From: Falciphora oryzae
Lineage: Eukaryota; Ascomycota; Sordariomycetes; Magnaporthales; Magnaporthaceae
DNA: 64,000 bases
Reading direction: 5' to 3'
Assembly (NCBI GenBank): GCA_000733355.1
Contig: JNVV01000005.1
Span: 658,649-722,648 of the forward strand
Position 1 is the stretch's first letter. Every line of letters begins with the position of its first letter. Under the pieces are notes generated by a model, which had not been told where the DNA came from, did no database searches, and was given only the letters and a program-made list of their open reading frames with translations. Below, piece by piece: positions 33,595 through 44,301 of this stretch. A program made the position numbers and the translations under genes.

Positions 33595-35905
33595 CGTGAC
33601 CTATGTAACCGACGCTGCCACGATTCGTCGTGGACGTATTCGGAATAGCGGGATGCACGGCTAGTCGGGCCATCGTGTATTCCTTGTGATAGGAGCAAAA
33701 TTGATAAATAAATAAAAATTAAGCAGTGTTCTACGCGTCTCGTCTCGGGATTTTCAGGAGTGATAACCGTTGATATGGAGAGTTCGGGCGGTTTTTGTGG
33801 TCATAGCTTCCCATCCAAAAGAGGGGTCTAAACTAAGACGGATCGTCAGAATGGATAGAACACATATACCCCCAAGACAGGTACGCAGCAGACCACTTGT
33901 CACTGATTGGTCTGCCACACAAATATCAGAATCAGGAGTTGTCTCAGCTGGAGGCACTGTGGTCGAAAGGCATCATGACACTGGGAAAAGGCGGCCTGAG
34001 TCTCGGGTCTTGTGACTCGAGGGGCTTGGGCAGCCAAGCAGAGGCTAGGAAACGGCGAGGGTAAAAGGGGCGCTTGTAGATACGCCCACCAACCGTACCT
34101 CGGCTACTGGTGCATAGCTTCCAACTCAGTGGCGTCTTGGGACTCGGCTAGGGAGGTCCCTGAGGCGGGAGGGCTGCAGTGCAGGTATTACGACGCCGAC
34201 GGCACACAACAGGGTAAGCAACATCTTTTCGTTGCGGGACGGGCTGAACCGGGTTGCTACATGCGCATGTTGAAACCCGCAATACAACCCGGCACGTATC
34301 AGACCATCTCGGAGATTTCTTTTTCGAACGCCCATACGTGGCTCTCTTCCAGATTTGAGGACTTCCAGCTCCATTCAGGAGAAGGAAAAACGGCACAGAC
34401 CTCACTTCGAGTCGGGGAGCCAAGACCCACCTGCCTGGCTGACACCACGCAGGATACCAGCGCCCCGTGGGTGGGAGGACGGGCAGCCCTTGAGCGCAAT
34501 TGATTGATGGATTGATTGATTGAATGCACCCAGTCCCCGGAAGCGGCGCGGCACATTTTAGCGCCGCATGGAAGCTTTCGCTTCAGCCCGGGCACACCAC
34601 CCAATCTGCGCCGTAGCCTTTTCCCCCACGCCAGCTCGGCGGGTGAGACGAGACCTCCGCGGGCTCCGATAGGGCATGTGGTGGCGAGCCGCTGCTGGAC
34701 CTGCTCGGCCAATTGCATTGGATTGCTATCGGCTCTGCCTGGCTACCAGAGACAACAGGAGATAGGAGGGGAGGAAGTCCCGGGCAAGCAGTTGCTGGAG
34801 GCTCAGCAAACAAAACGCGCTGCTTTGGGGTCGAGCAAACCTAAAAATATGGGATGAGGCCCTGGTTCGGTATTTTTATTTTTTTTCGCCCCCTGTCGAG
34901 GAGTATCAGGCAGCTGGAGCCGCAGGGCGTGTTTGGCTCGCTTTCAACATCCTCCGCAGCGGCGTTTGGCAGTTAACATCCACGTATCCCATCCGTCTGC
35001 TGGGCCCGTATTCTGGCTTTCTTGTCGTTTTTTTCCATGCGCGAGACGTGCACGCGGTGGGTCGAAGAGGGTCTGTGAGGCATGTAGAGTTAAGGGGGAA
35101 GAGTGCTTGATGCCTCTTCAGGCAGTCTTCTCGAATCAAAACCTCAAACCCCATGCTCCAACCGAGCCACCGCCAACCACCGGCTCTTTCCACTCTGGCT
35201 TCCATCTCGCATTCGCTCCACCTCGCTCTGTCTACGTCCACGAACGTGCCCGGAGAAGTATGACGGCGTCTAGACTGCTGGTATACAGCCACTAACGGGA
35301 GCTGCCGTTGGAATAAACCCTCACACTCAAAAGGCACAACCGACAACTTTATATCTAGTAAACTACACCAGGTCCCAAATATATCAATAGAAACACTGGG
35401 TGTTTGCCTCGGCGCGCCTTGAGACGCTTGAGCGATCGACAGAGCACGCACCACCCCGGTGCGCCCCTAACTCTTTTCCCGTATTGGAACAGTTTACCCA
35501 CCCTGCCCAACTCGTCCGAGTCCCAAAGAGGCACCAACCCCAGTCGCGCTCCCCTTCAATTTTTCTTTCGCAGGTCCCCGCTGCCCCTCTCGCACTCCAC
35601 TTTCAGGTGGCTTACCTTAGCACGCTGCCCCCTGGACGGATTCGTTCGTTGCCAGACCTCTCTCAGCTTAGCTGTCACCAACCCTCCATCCCTCGCTCTC
35701 TTTTCTTTTGCCTCTTCCCTCCTCCCGCCGACCTTCCTGCAACGTCGCAGGCGCCTCGGCACGCAGTCAACCGTCAGAGTACCGATAGAAAGTATTACTG
35801 CCGAGCGTCTCAGGACCTCGAGTTCCCTTCTCCTTTCTTTTTTGGAACCAGGCTCCTTTGAGGTCAGTCGCTGGCTGCTGCAGGAGTTATTTGGTTTCGT
35901 TTTTT
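33595..35905. other. Intergenic region left of the assembly gap
   Basis: No supported gene. A ttgattga microsatellite lies at about 34499-34527. The stretch from about 35400 to 35905 is C/T-rich and looks like the distal part of a long VTS1 leader or promoter. Frames at 34012-34503 and 35400-35861 lack recognisable sequence. Confidence 0.55.
34499..34527. repeat. TTGA/TTGATGGA microsatellite
   Basis: Tandem attgattgatggattgattg units. Confidence 0.7.
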
Positions 35906-36281
35906 NNNNNNNNNNNNNNNNNNNNNNNNNNNNNNNNNNNNNNNNNNNNNNNNNNNNNNNNNNNNNNNNNNNNNNNNNNNNNNNNNNNNNNNNNNNNNNN
36001 NNNNNNNNNNNNNNNNNNNNNNNNNNNNNNNNNNNNNNNNNNNNNNNNNNNNNNNNNNNNNNNNNNNNNNNNNNNNNNNNNNNNNNNNNNNNNNNNNNNN
36101 NNNNNNNNNNNNNNNNNNNNNNNNNNNNNNNNNNNNNNNNNNNNNNNNNNNNNNNNNNNNNNNNNNNNNNNNNNNNNNNNNNNNNNNNNNNNNNNNNNNN
36201 NNNNNNNNNNNNNNNNNNNNNNNNNNNNNNNNNNNNNNNNNNNNNNNNNNNNNNNNNNNNNNNNNNNNNNNNNNNNNNNNN
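35906..36281. other. Assembly gap (376 N)
   Basis: The N run is entered from a T-run (TTTTT) and left through 14 A (36282-36295). No sequence is known here. Reading frames that appear to cross it are artefacts. Confidence 0.99.
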
Positions 36282-36809
36282 AAAAAAAAAAAAAACTCCC
36301 AAAAATCACACCTGGTATTTAATACGGACGACCGCGCGCACCGCACCGTTTCCCGAGACAACCTTTTTAATTTATACTCGCCCGCCCGCAACCACCACCG
36401 CCACGAGGCACATCGGCTCCCCAAGGCCCGCAGCCTGGGTACACCGGGATCGGCCAGCTTTTTGGATTATTTTGGTTCCATGCCGGAGCATTGATCGATC
36501 TGGAGTGTCACCGCGAAACAAGTAGAGCGCCTGTCACGGCTCCAACAGCCTACACCCTCAGCCAATTTCTCGAACAGCCTTCCCAAGCTGTTTCATATGC
36601 TGCCCACCGCTGCCCGGCCCTGACCCGACCCGCTTCGACTCTCCCTCACCCGCCTGTCACCTCGACCTCCTTGCCCTTCCCGTCCTGCACTCCTTCAGCG
36701 AGCCCATCCCGTCTTGGGTCCACCGAGCACGACACTTCCTCTTCCGCCACCACCTCGCCCTCACACCCGTCTCTCTTCGTCGAGCTGTCGGCAAGAGAGA
36801 TTACCGACC

Positions 36810-38853
36810 ATGTCAAACCCTCATCTAGCCAGCAACCGGATGAGCACCCCCGAGGCCTCCAGCACCCATAGCGCCAGCAACAGGATGTCTACTCCCGAGG
36901 CGTCTAACATCTCTTCGCTGCGTCCGCCCTCGTCCCGCGCTGTCGGCACCGCCTCGCACCTCCGCGCCTCCGCCGATGTTGCCGCTCTGACAGGCTCGTC
37001 AGCCGTCCGCGGCGGCAATGTCCGACCCTCGTCCGACTTCTACCAGGGAACCGGCGAGATCGACCCTCAGGACAAGATCGCGCAGCAGTGGATCGCTGAC
37101 ATCGACCAGTACGAGACCACCCTCGAGGAGATGGCTGCGGCCACTCTGGACCAGGACTTTAAGGATGAGCTGAGCGCCATCGAGCAGTGGTTCCGTGTCC
37201 TCAGCGAGGCTGAGCGGACGGCCGCTCTCTATGCGCTGCTGCAACAGACTACCCAAGTGCAGATTCGCTTCTTCATCCAGGTGCTGCAGCAGATGGGCAA
37301 GAACCACCCCATGTCTGGTGTTCTCTCTCCAGCAAACTTCGACAAGGGTACGTCAGCCATCGCACATGACCTAGGGTCGCGGGGACACCGCATTGTACCA
37401 TATTCCGGACGCTAACCCAGAACGAATACAGATCCCATGTCGAACCGCCTTAGTGACGCGATGAACAAGCTCAATGTTAGCGACTCTGCCCGGAACTCGA
37501 TTGCGCGGGCTCCCACCTCGCAGGCTGCTAAGCGCCAGTCGGGCCTCGACGCTTCGACCGTCAACGCCATGTTCCCGGATGCCGCTGCTGCCATTGCCGC
37601 TGAGAAGGCTAAGTTCACTCAGCAGACGGGCAACCAGCCGCCTTCGAACCGCAACAGCACCGTGGATAATCGCAGTTCGCTTGTTGCGCCCGCCATTTCG
37701 ACGCCTGCCGAGACTGGCGAGGCCGGTACCCCGAACCAGAACCCGACCTCTCCTTGGGGTAGCGACCCGTCTCGCGCCAAGCCGGCCGCCGCCGGCCAGG
37801 CCCCCATGGGCCAGTTCGTGCAGCCGCCGCCTTCGATTGGTGCCGCGCTGCGATCGCCGCGCCCGGGCCCGCTTAGCGGCAACTCGCAGATTCAGAGCAC
37901 CACTCTCTCGGCGGGCGACAAGTCGGCTGCTGATCTGGGTGTTGCCTCTCCGTTTGGCGGCCCCAGCGGCGGCAACTGGGCTTCCATGGTCAACACTCCC
38001 ATGAACGCGAACTTCCCCCAGGGCCAAGGTGGAGTGGGCCAGGCCGACATGCTCGCCAACGCTACTGCCATGAAGCTTGCGGCCATGTCCACTGTCAACA
38101 ATCGCTTTGCTCTCGACGATGTCCGGAAGTACCGCCGTGCCCGCTCTAACGACGCTCCCGGCAATGGCCAGGGCCCGATGTCTCCTGGAATGCAGGTTCC
38201 AGGTGCCAATGTCGTTATGATCGATGAGCATGGCAGGGTCCTCAACCGCGACCAGATCATGGCTATGCAGGGCCAGCAGAACATGTCGTTCAGCAACCGC
38301 TCTCGTCCCAACTCTCCTGGTATCGCGCTGCAGCAAGCCGCTGGTTTTGGAGGCATGGCTTTCTCGCCTCAGAACAACGGCTTCCTCGCACTTAACCCCA
38401 TGAGCGGTGGTCTTGCTCCTCTCAATCTGGGCCCGCTGGGCGTTATGCCCCCCGAGGGCTACCTCTCGGATCACTCCGAGATGGCTCGTGGTCGCTCGCC
38501 GCGCGGTCGCAGGGGTAGCTCCAAGCCCCCAGAGGATCCTACCGACCCCACGCTCCTCCAGGATATCCCGGCCTGGCTGCGGAGTCTGCGCCTGCACAAG
38601 TACACGGACAACCTTAAGGACATGAAGTGGAACGATCTCATTGAGCTCGACGACAAGCAGCTGGAGGAGCGCGGAGTCAACGCTCTTGGAGCGCGGCGGA
38701 AGATGCTCAAGGTGTTCGAGCAGGTCAAGGGTAAGATTTTGTCACACGCAGCCCCATTCCCTTGCCGCTGATATCATAGGACAAACTTTGCTAACAACGT
38801 GCCTGTTCCTTTTGTTGACAGAGGCCAAGACCGAGGGCCGCTTGGCTGCCTAG
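36810..38853 (+). CDS. vts1: VTS1, SAM-domain RNA-binding protein (Smaug homologue)
   Basis: Three exons, 36810-37347, 37432-38730 and 38822-38853, encode 622 aa. The SAM domain (about residues 555-613) is unmistakable: [37 protein letters not shown] and [16 protein letters not shown]. An N-terminal helical region ([40 protein letters not shown]) is the conserved Vts1 N-terminal segment. The middle is low-complexity Ser/Pro/Gly/Asn. VTS1 binds stem-loops with a CNGG loop (Smaug recognition elements) through the SAM domain and recruits the CCR4-NOT deadenylase to destabilise mRNAs in the cytoplasm. The start is the first ATG in a Thr/Ser-rich leader frame; the upstream leader is Pro/Ser-rich in all frames and contains the assembly gap. 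Confidence 0.94.
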
Positions 38854-40470
38854 ACTGGCTAGCGTCTTTGTGTATTTGTTATACTTTTTATTTTCCCCTT
38901 CCAGTATATCATAGACAGCACAGCGATTTACTATTCCTCCCCACTATTTTTCGTCTTCTATCTTCTCTTCTGGCATCTGCACTCTCATACAGACGATGGC
39001 TTTGGCAACCGGCGTCCCTGGAGGTCGTTTCAACACCATCTCTTACTTCCTTGCCGAGCATGGAGGTCCCCTGCATGACCTAAACATACCCTTTCCGAAT
39101 ATACTTGGCTCCACCCTCTCATCCGCCCAAGATGAGGTGGCTGCGACTTTAGGGAGCCAATCGCCTTTTCGATTATATACGGACGCGAGGGCTGCGACAG
39201 GGAGCTTTGCCGACGCAAAGCCGTCTCGCGCCTTTCTCGCTCTACCTTGGGCGCCGTGGTACATTGATGTACATTCGGCGAAGACTTATCTTGTCTCCAT
39301 CGTGCTGGGAAAGAAGAAGTCGTTTCGGATCTCTTGAACACATCACAATCGGGGAACGGAGGGGGAGGAGAGAAACAGTGGATAAAAAGGGAGTCATCTA
39401 AACGAGATATCGAGTGCTCATTCCAGTTCCCAGGGAAAGGAAACAAAAACAGCGGGATCAGCGGGAAATATTACACGGTGAAGGGAGTTGATGACGATGG
39501 CACGGAAGGAAAATTTTCTCTTTTTGGCTTTATTTTTGGTCGCGCGGCTGGCATATTTCAGGCGATACTTCACGCGCTGCTGAGTTAGGATGGACACAAT
39601 CTCGAAGCTTTCTCAACGAGCACTCGAGTTTTCCAGCTAGAGTAGCTGGGCTGTAGCTACGCGAATCGAATAGCTCGCTTTGACTTGTGTGTTTTGCCGT
39701 TACTCCGAGTATGTGAGCGTCATGAACACGCGCGTCCCAAGAATGGAGGCTCAACTCAATTCCCGAGCTAGCGGCTCCCCATGTCGCCCTGGCATATGCA
39801 AGACAAGTCAAACCCCAAACGCCCCTTTTTCTCAACCCCCCACTCTCGCACCCATCCAATCCAAAGGGCGGATTGAGTGCGGGGGTTTATCGTCGTCCGA
39901 GGTCGATCCATCCTGCGTTACGCCGGCAGCGAAGTAGAAGGAAAAAATGAGAGGGAGAAAATGACAAAAAGATCCCTGAAGCAGCTTTGATATTTTTGGA
40001 TGATGCGCATAGGGCCCCCCCTCCTTGCCGGCTTGGCACGGAACGCCAGAACCGGACCAAACAGAAGCGCACCCCGGGCAGCTTGGCGACAAAGGTGTGA
40101 CAAAGTTCCGCAAGGGCGACTCCTGATCAGAGATGGAAGGGGCGGACGCAGATGGGATCGGTGACCTTGTGCATACACTATAAATACCATCTAGCCGCGT
40201 TGATATCCGCACGCGCGGCATTGCGCTTACATAAACGGTATCAGGGTCGTTTCTAGCTACGGCCTAACTGGGAACGCTCTGGTGGAGCACTATCGTTTCC
40301 TCCGTGGGACGGGTCTTGACAAGGAGTGGAAGGAGGGATCGGAAAATAAAAGGAGGAAAAAAGGAGCCCAAATAACTACACTAACATCAGTCTCATGCTC
40401 CGCGCCACCCCGTGTTACAGCCCCTAGCTGCCAAAGGAGAAAACTGTTCCCTTTCCTCAATCTTCCCCCT
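38854..40470. other. Convergent intergenic region between vts1 and the septin-like gene
   Basis: Contains the 3' flanks of both genes. An ATG frame at about 38996-39337 (113 codons, PGGRFNTISYFLAEHGG...) begins 143 nt after the vts1 stop. It has no recognisable domain and is probably 3' UTR. Nothing else is supported. Confidence 0.5.
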
Positions 40471-43219
40471 TCATTCGCCACACAGCCTCTCGACGAGCCA
40501 GTCGTAATAATGGGCGTGCCAGTACCGACCCGTAGCCCAAAGCGCTAGGCCGCCGAGGACCCCGATGCTTCCCAGAACCTCGAGTGCAACCCAGCCCTTG
40601 GCCCGGAGCTCAGCCGCCAGTTCGATCAGGCCCAGCGGGTCCGCGGCGGCCGGGGGCGAGTGGCGGCGCCTCAGCGTCTTTGCCGGACCCGGTGACGCCA
40701 TAGACGCCTGAGGGTGTGCCAGTGCGCTGCCGACGTGTTGCGGGTAGCGGTGACCACTCCTGCCGTTGCTACTGGTGCCAGCGCTGCTGCTGTTACTTTT
40801 GCTGCCATTATTGTTACCACCGCTAGCGTTCCCAGCCCTGCCACCGCGCACGGGCACCAAAGTCCCATCTTGGACGCACTCTCCCAGCCGCTCCGTCAGC
40901 CAGATGGCGCGCTCGCCCCGCGCAAGGGTTTCGTAGCGTGCCCGCTCACTGGCTAGACTTCGCTGGAGGTCTGCCGCCCAGCTGGCCAGGCGCACCTGGG
41001 CCAGCTGCTCCTCACGCTTGGCCGCGGGGAGGAGCGCCATTGCCGTCTCTGGACCCGATCTAGCCGGGCCAAGGAGTGCCCGCTGCTGCCTGTTTCTGTG
41101 GTCTATTGCGGTCATACCCCCTGCGGGAGGAGTTCCCGGGACACTCTGTGAGGGAGTCGGTCGTGGGGTGGCGGGCACAGCTGCGGGTGTTGGGGGCCAT
41201 TGATGCAGGGGTCGGTAAAGTGCCTGCGGCTTGGATGCGTGCTCGCCCGAGCGCCACTGCAGGTACTTCCGCGCCGCCGAGTGCCTTAGCCACGAGGCTC
41301 CATCCGAGCTGAAAGCCTGTCGGACCAGCACATCCAGCTCAGACGGTAGCAGAGGTTGGATGTAGTCTGGGCTCATAAGTAGGCTCGCGTCCATGACGTC
41401 ATTGTCGGAGCCGGTGGCACTTGATATCGCATAAGGAAGTTGGGCACCTCCGTCTTGAGGCGAGGCCGAGAGGTCAAACGGTCGCACGCCGGCAGCTTGT
41501 AGCTGGCTCAGAATCTTGTCTTTGCTGGGCGTGAGCTGGCCCAGAGGAACAGTGTCTGAACGTGCCAGCAGCGGTATAACGTTTGTCAGGGACGCAAGCA
41601 ATCGAAGATATTGCAGATCGGCCGGTTTTACATCTGTCAATGAGCCCCAACGGCTGGTCAGAAATACATGTGGGTTGGACGTATTGCGGGAGCGTAACGG
41701 GACGTCGGTATGCTTACCGCGAGAAATTAAATAGAATACAGCATCGACTTGAGAGCCGCCCTCGCCGCCCAACAAGGCGAGTAGGTCCGAGTCGCTGAGC
41801 GAGTTGGACGATATGCGCTCTAGGTGGGACTCAACATATTGCACCACAGGCATAACATTCTGCAAAGACTGTTGGCGTGGTCGCGACGAGAGTTAGCAGG
41901 GATTTGCCTGGCCAGTAGCGTGGGGGTTCGGGATGGATGGGATGCCATGGGAGGGGGACCCGATGACTGACCTGGGGTGAGCCGGCTCGAAACCCAGGGG
42001 TATCAACAAAGCAAATGTTACGGTCCAGGACGCTGTCGCCCAGGCTCTTTCTCTGCCTCTGCACTCGGGACGAGTCATCGCCCAAATCGGTCCACCAGTC
42101 TGGGTACGCCTTGGTGCTGCCATATATCTCGGTTACCCGGTCGGTGCTGCCGCCAGATGTCTTTGATTGCGATGATTGAGACTTGCGCTTAGCACCCCTG
42201 GCAGCAGCCACATCGGCCGAATTAGCGGCGGGAGCATAGGGGGTGATGGGATCCACGTGGACGATATGCTCGCATGTCTGCACGATGGCTTTGATCAGGG
42301 ACGTCTTGCCGATGCCTGCAAGTATTATGAGCGGTTAGTTTGATACACACGCGTAGACCCAACCAGGCCGTAGGTATAGGAATGGGGCTCAGTGTCGGCG
42401 AAGCATACCGGACTCGCCAGCAATTAGGACCTTGAGCCGGCCGATTGCCTTGCCCTCCTGAGAGAAGGGCCTACGACTGGGCATCTTGATACTGGGCATA
42501 ACAAGCTGCGGCGCGCTCCCGCTATCCTCCATGTTCTCTAGGCTGCCAATGGCCTGCTGCGCTCCTGTGTTGGCGCCATTGTCGGCCACGTCGTCGGCTT
42601 CGCTGGTGTCGGCGATGCTGGCTATGTCGGCCTCGGAGAACTCGGAGAACGAGTTGCGGCGAGAGGATATGCCGCTGAAGGCCGAGGCGGGGCCCGAGAG
42701 GCCGGGTGCGGAGAATGGTGTCAGAGGTCGCGACGAGGGCAACGGGGATTGCTTCTGGGAGTAGGTGGTAGGGGAGGTCAAGGTGCGCGACAATATGTCG
42801 TGTAGGGGCTCGAAAAGTGGAGGGGTGGCGGGGCGGGAGGACCCGTCCCTGCTGCTGAATCCGGGGCCGGGACGGGCAGGCGGCAGAGGCGTCGCGTCTG
42901 CGGCCGGGACGGAGCGGGGTGGTGCTGGCGGTGGGCCCGCGGCGGCAGCGGCGTGGAGCGGGGAGTGGGGAGGAGGGCCGTGGGGGTGGTGGTGCGCGTC
43001 CTTGGCGGCGGCGTCGGCGCGCTTGCGCAGGTCGTGCCTCGGCCTGGTGAAGGCGGCGAGGGACTGCTCGAGCGACGCGTTCAGGGCGGCCTCGTCGGCG
43101 AGGCAGTAGGACATGGACTGCGGGCCCGCGACGGAGTGGAATGAGGACATTCCCAGCTGCGTGTCGTCGTCGGACGAGGAGCGGGCGGGGGAGCGCCCGA
43201 AGCCGTCTGCCGGCCGCAT
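40471..43219 (-). CDS. Septin-like P-loop GTPase with C-terminal membrane segment
   Basis: Four exons on the minus strand (43219-42409, 42315-41972, 41859-41718, 41633-40471) encode 819 aa. Residues 1-260 are low-complexity (Pro, His, Ser, Ala). The GTPase domain begins at GESGIGKTS (about 268-276, P-loop/G1), followed by FVDTPGF (G3). A septin-like VDAVFYLIS block continues as DVKPADLQYLRLLASLTNVIPLLARSDT (G4 region). A poly-Gly/Asn/Ser stretch (GNASGGNNNGSKSNSSS) and a helical charged stretch precede a hydrophobic segment (SIGVLGGLALWATGRYW) near the C-terminus. Septins form membrane-bound filaments at septa; this is not a core septin by length or tail. The fourth-exon boundary removes an 84-nt stop-free intron (41634-41717), chosen because it restores the YLIS..DVKPAD block. 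Confidence 0.83.
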
Positions 43220-44301
43220 CTTTTCTTAGGTGGCGGTAATCGTGTTTTATTGACAGTGAGGAGTGCGTTGAAGCGCGGCAGGGTCTACATTACATTTCTT
43301 TTCTTTTGGCTGCTGTTGCGGTGGCGGGAAGGAGGAAAGGGGCAGACGGGCGCGTTTGTTGGGGAAGAGGAAGGAAGGGATGGGGTGAAGTCGAAAGTCG
43401 AAGCGACGCCGGCCGCTAGCAAGCTAAGGTTCCAGGCGTGTCATGAAGTGTCATCCATTCACGCAGCCACTCACCCATTGCTGCTGTGATTCGCAGCGCA
43501 ACGGCAGCGTTATCGGCTGACATGCGACCGCGTGAGGGGTTGGCAGAGCTCCGAAGGGCAGCTACGACCCTTGCAAGCTTGGGGTGCTTGCGATGCTTTG
43601 GGGAAGGTGACGCTGCTGCCCGCCTGCTGAGTGGTCTGGTCGCGCCCACCCACGTCGGGCGGCGGGGCCAGTGCTGCATCATGCCCAATTCATACGCGCT
43701 TGCCAATTCAGGCTTGCTGCGGGTGCTGAGCTGCCCCTCGCGTGCTGTGAGAGGTGGTCAGCTGTTCCGCCCCTTCCGAAGATCTCTTTGTGCTAATCTC
43801 TCGGCATTCTCTGGAGCGGTGGGCAAACAGAAAAGGAAATAGGAGAGGAAATAGGAAAACAAACACGGGGAATAATACAGATTGGGGGTAACGGGGATGC
43901 CATCTTTTCTGTTGTGAACGGGGCATCTTCAAAGTGGCAGCACATCTGGGACTTGAAATCAAGGCCTGAGACTAGCAGATTTATTCAGGAATGCATCGAG
44001 GCGTCACAAGCAACAGCGCAACTTCCCACCAATGGCACCCTCTCTACCTGCAGGGGTAAACATGTCGAGGTAGCCCAATGACGGGCAATCCAGGCTGGAT
44101 TAGGTTATGTACATTGAGGATGCTTCTTGGTCGCTTTATCAACAAATACAAGGAGGGCGCTATGCAGCTTTGTGCACCGAACCGTGACAAACGGTCCAAT
44201 CCACCAGAGAAAGCCGTGGTTGCGCGCCACAGAAGCCTGCTTGTTTTCTCCTGGATCCTCACTCACGGAGTCGGCTGGTCGAGCAGCCAACGCCGGGGCG
44301 T
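43220..44301. other. Intergenic region between septin-like and RING genes
   Basis: Promoter side of the septin-like gene and 3' flank of the RING gene, both minus-strand. Frames at 43486-43842 and 44078-44300 have no recognisable domain. Confidence 0.55.

Noticed and set aside
35404..36525. Long frames crossing the assembly gap
   Set aside because: They consist largely of N, so they are not evidence of coding.
38996..39337. 113-codon frame just after vts1
   Set aside because: It lies in the likely vts1 3' UTR, with no recognisable domain and no conserved motif.
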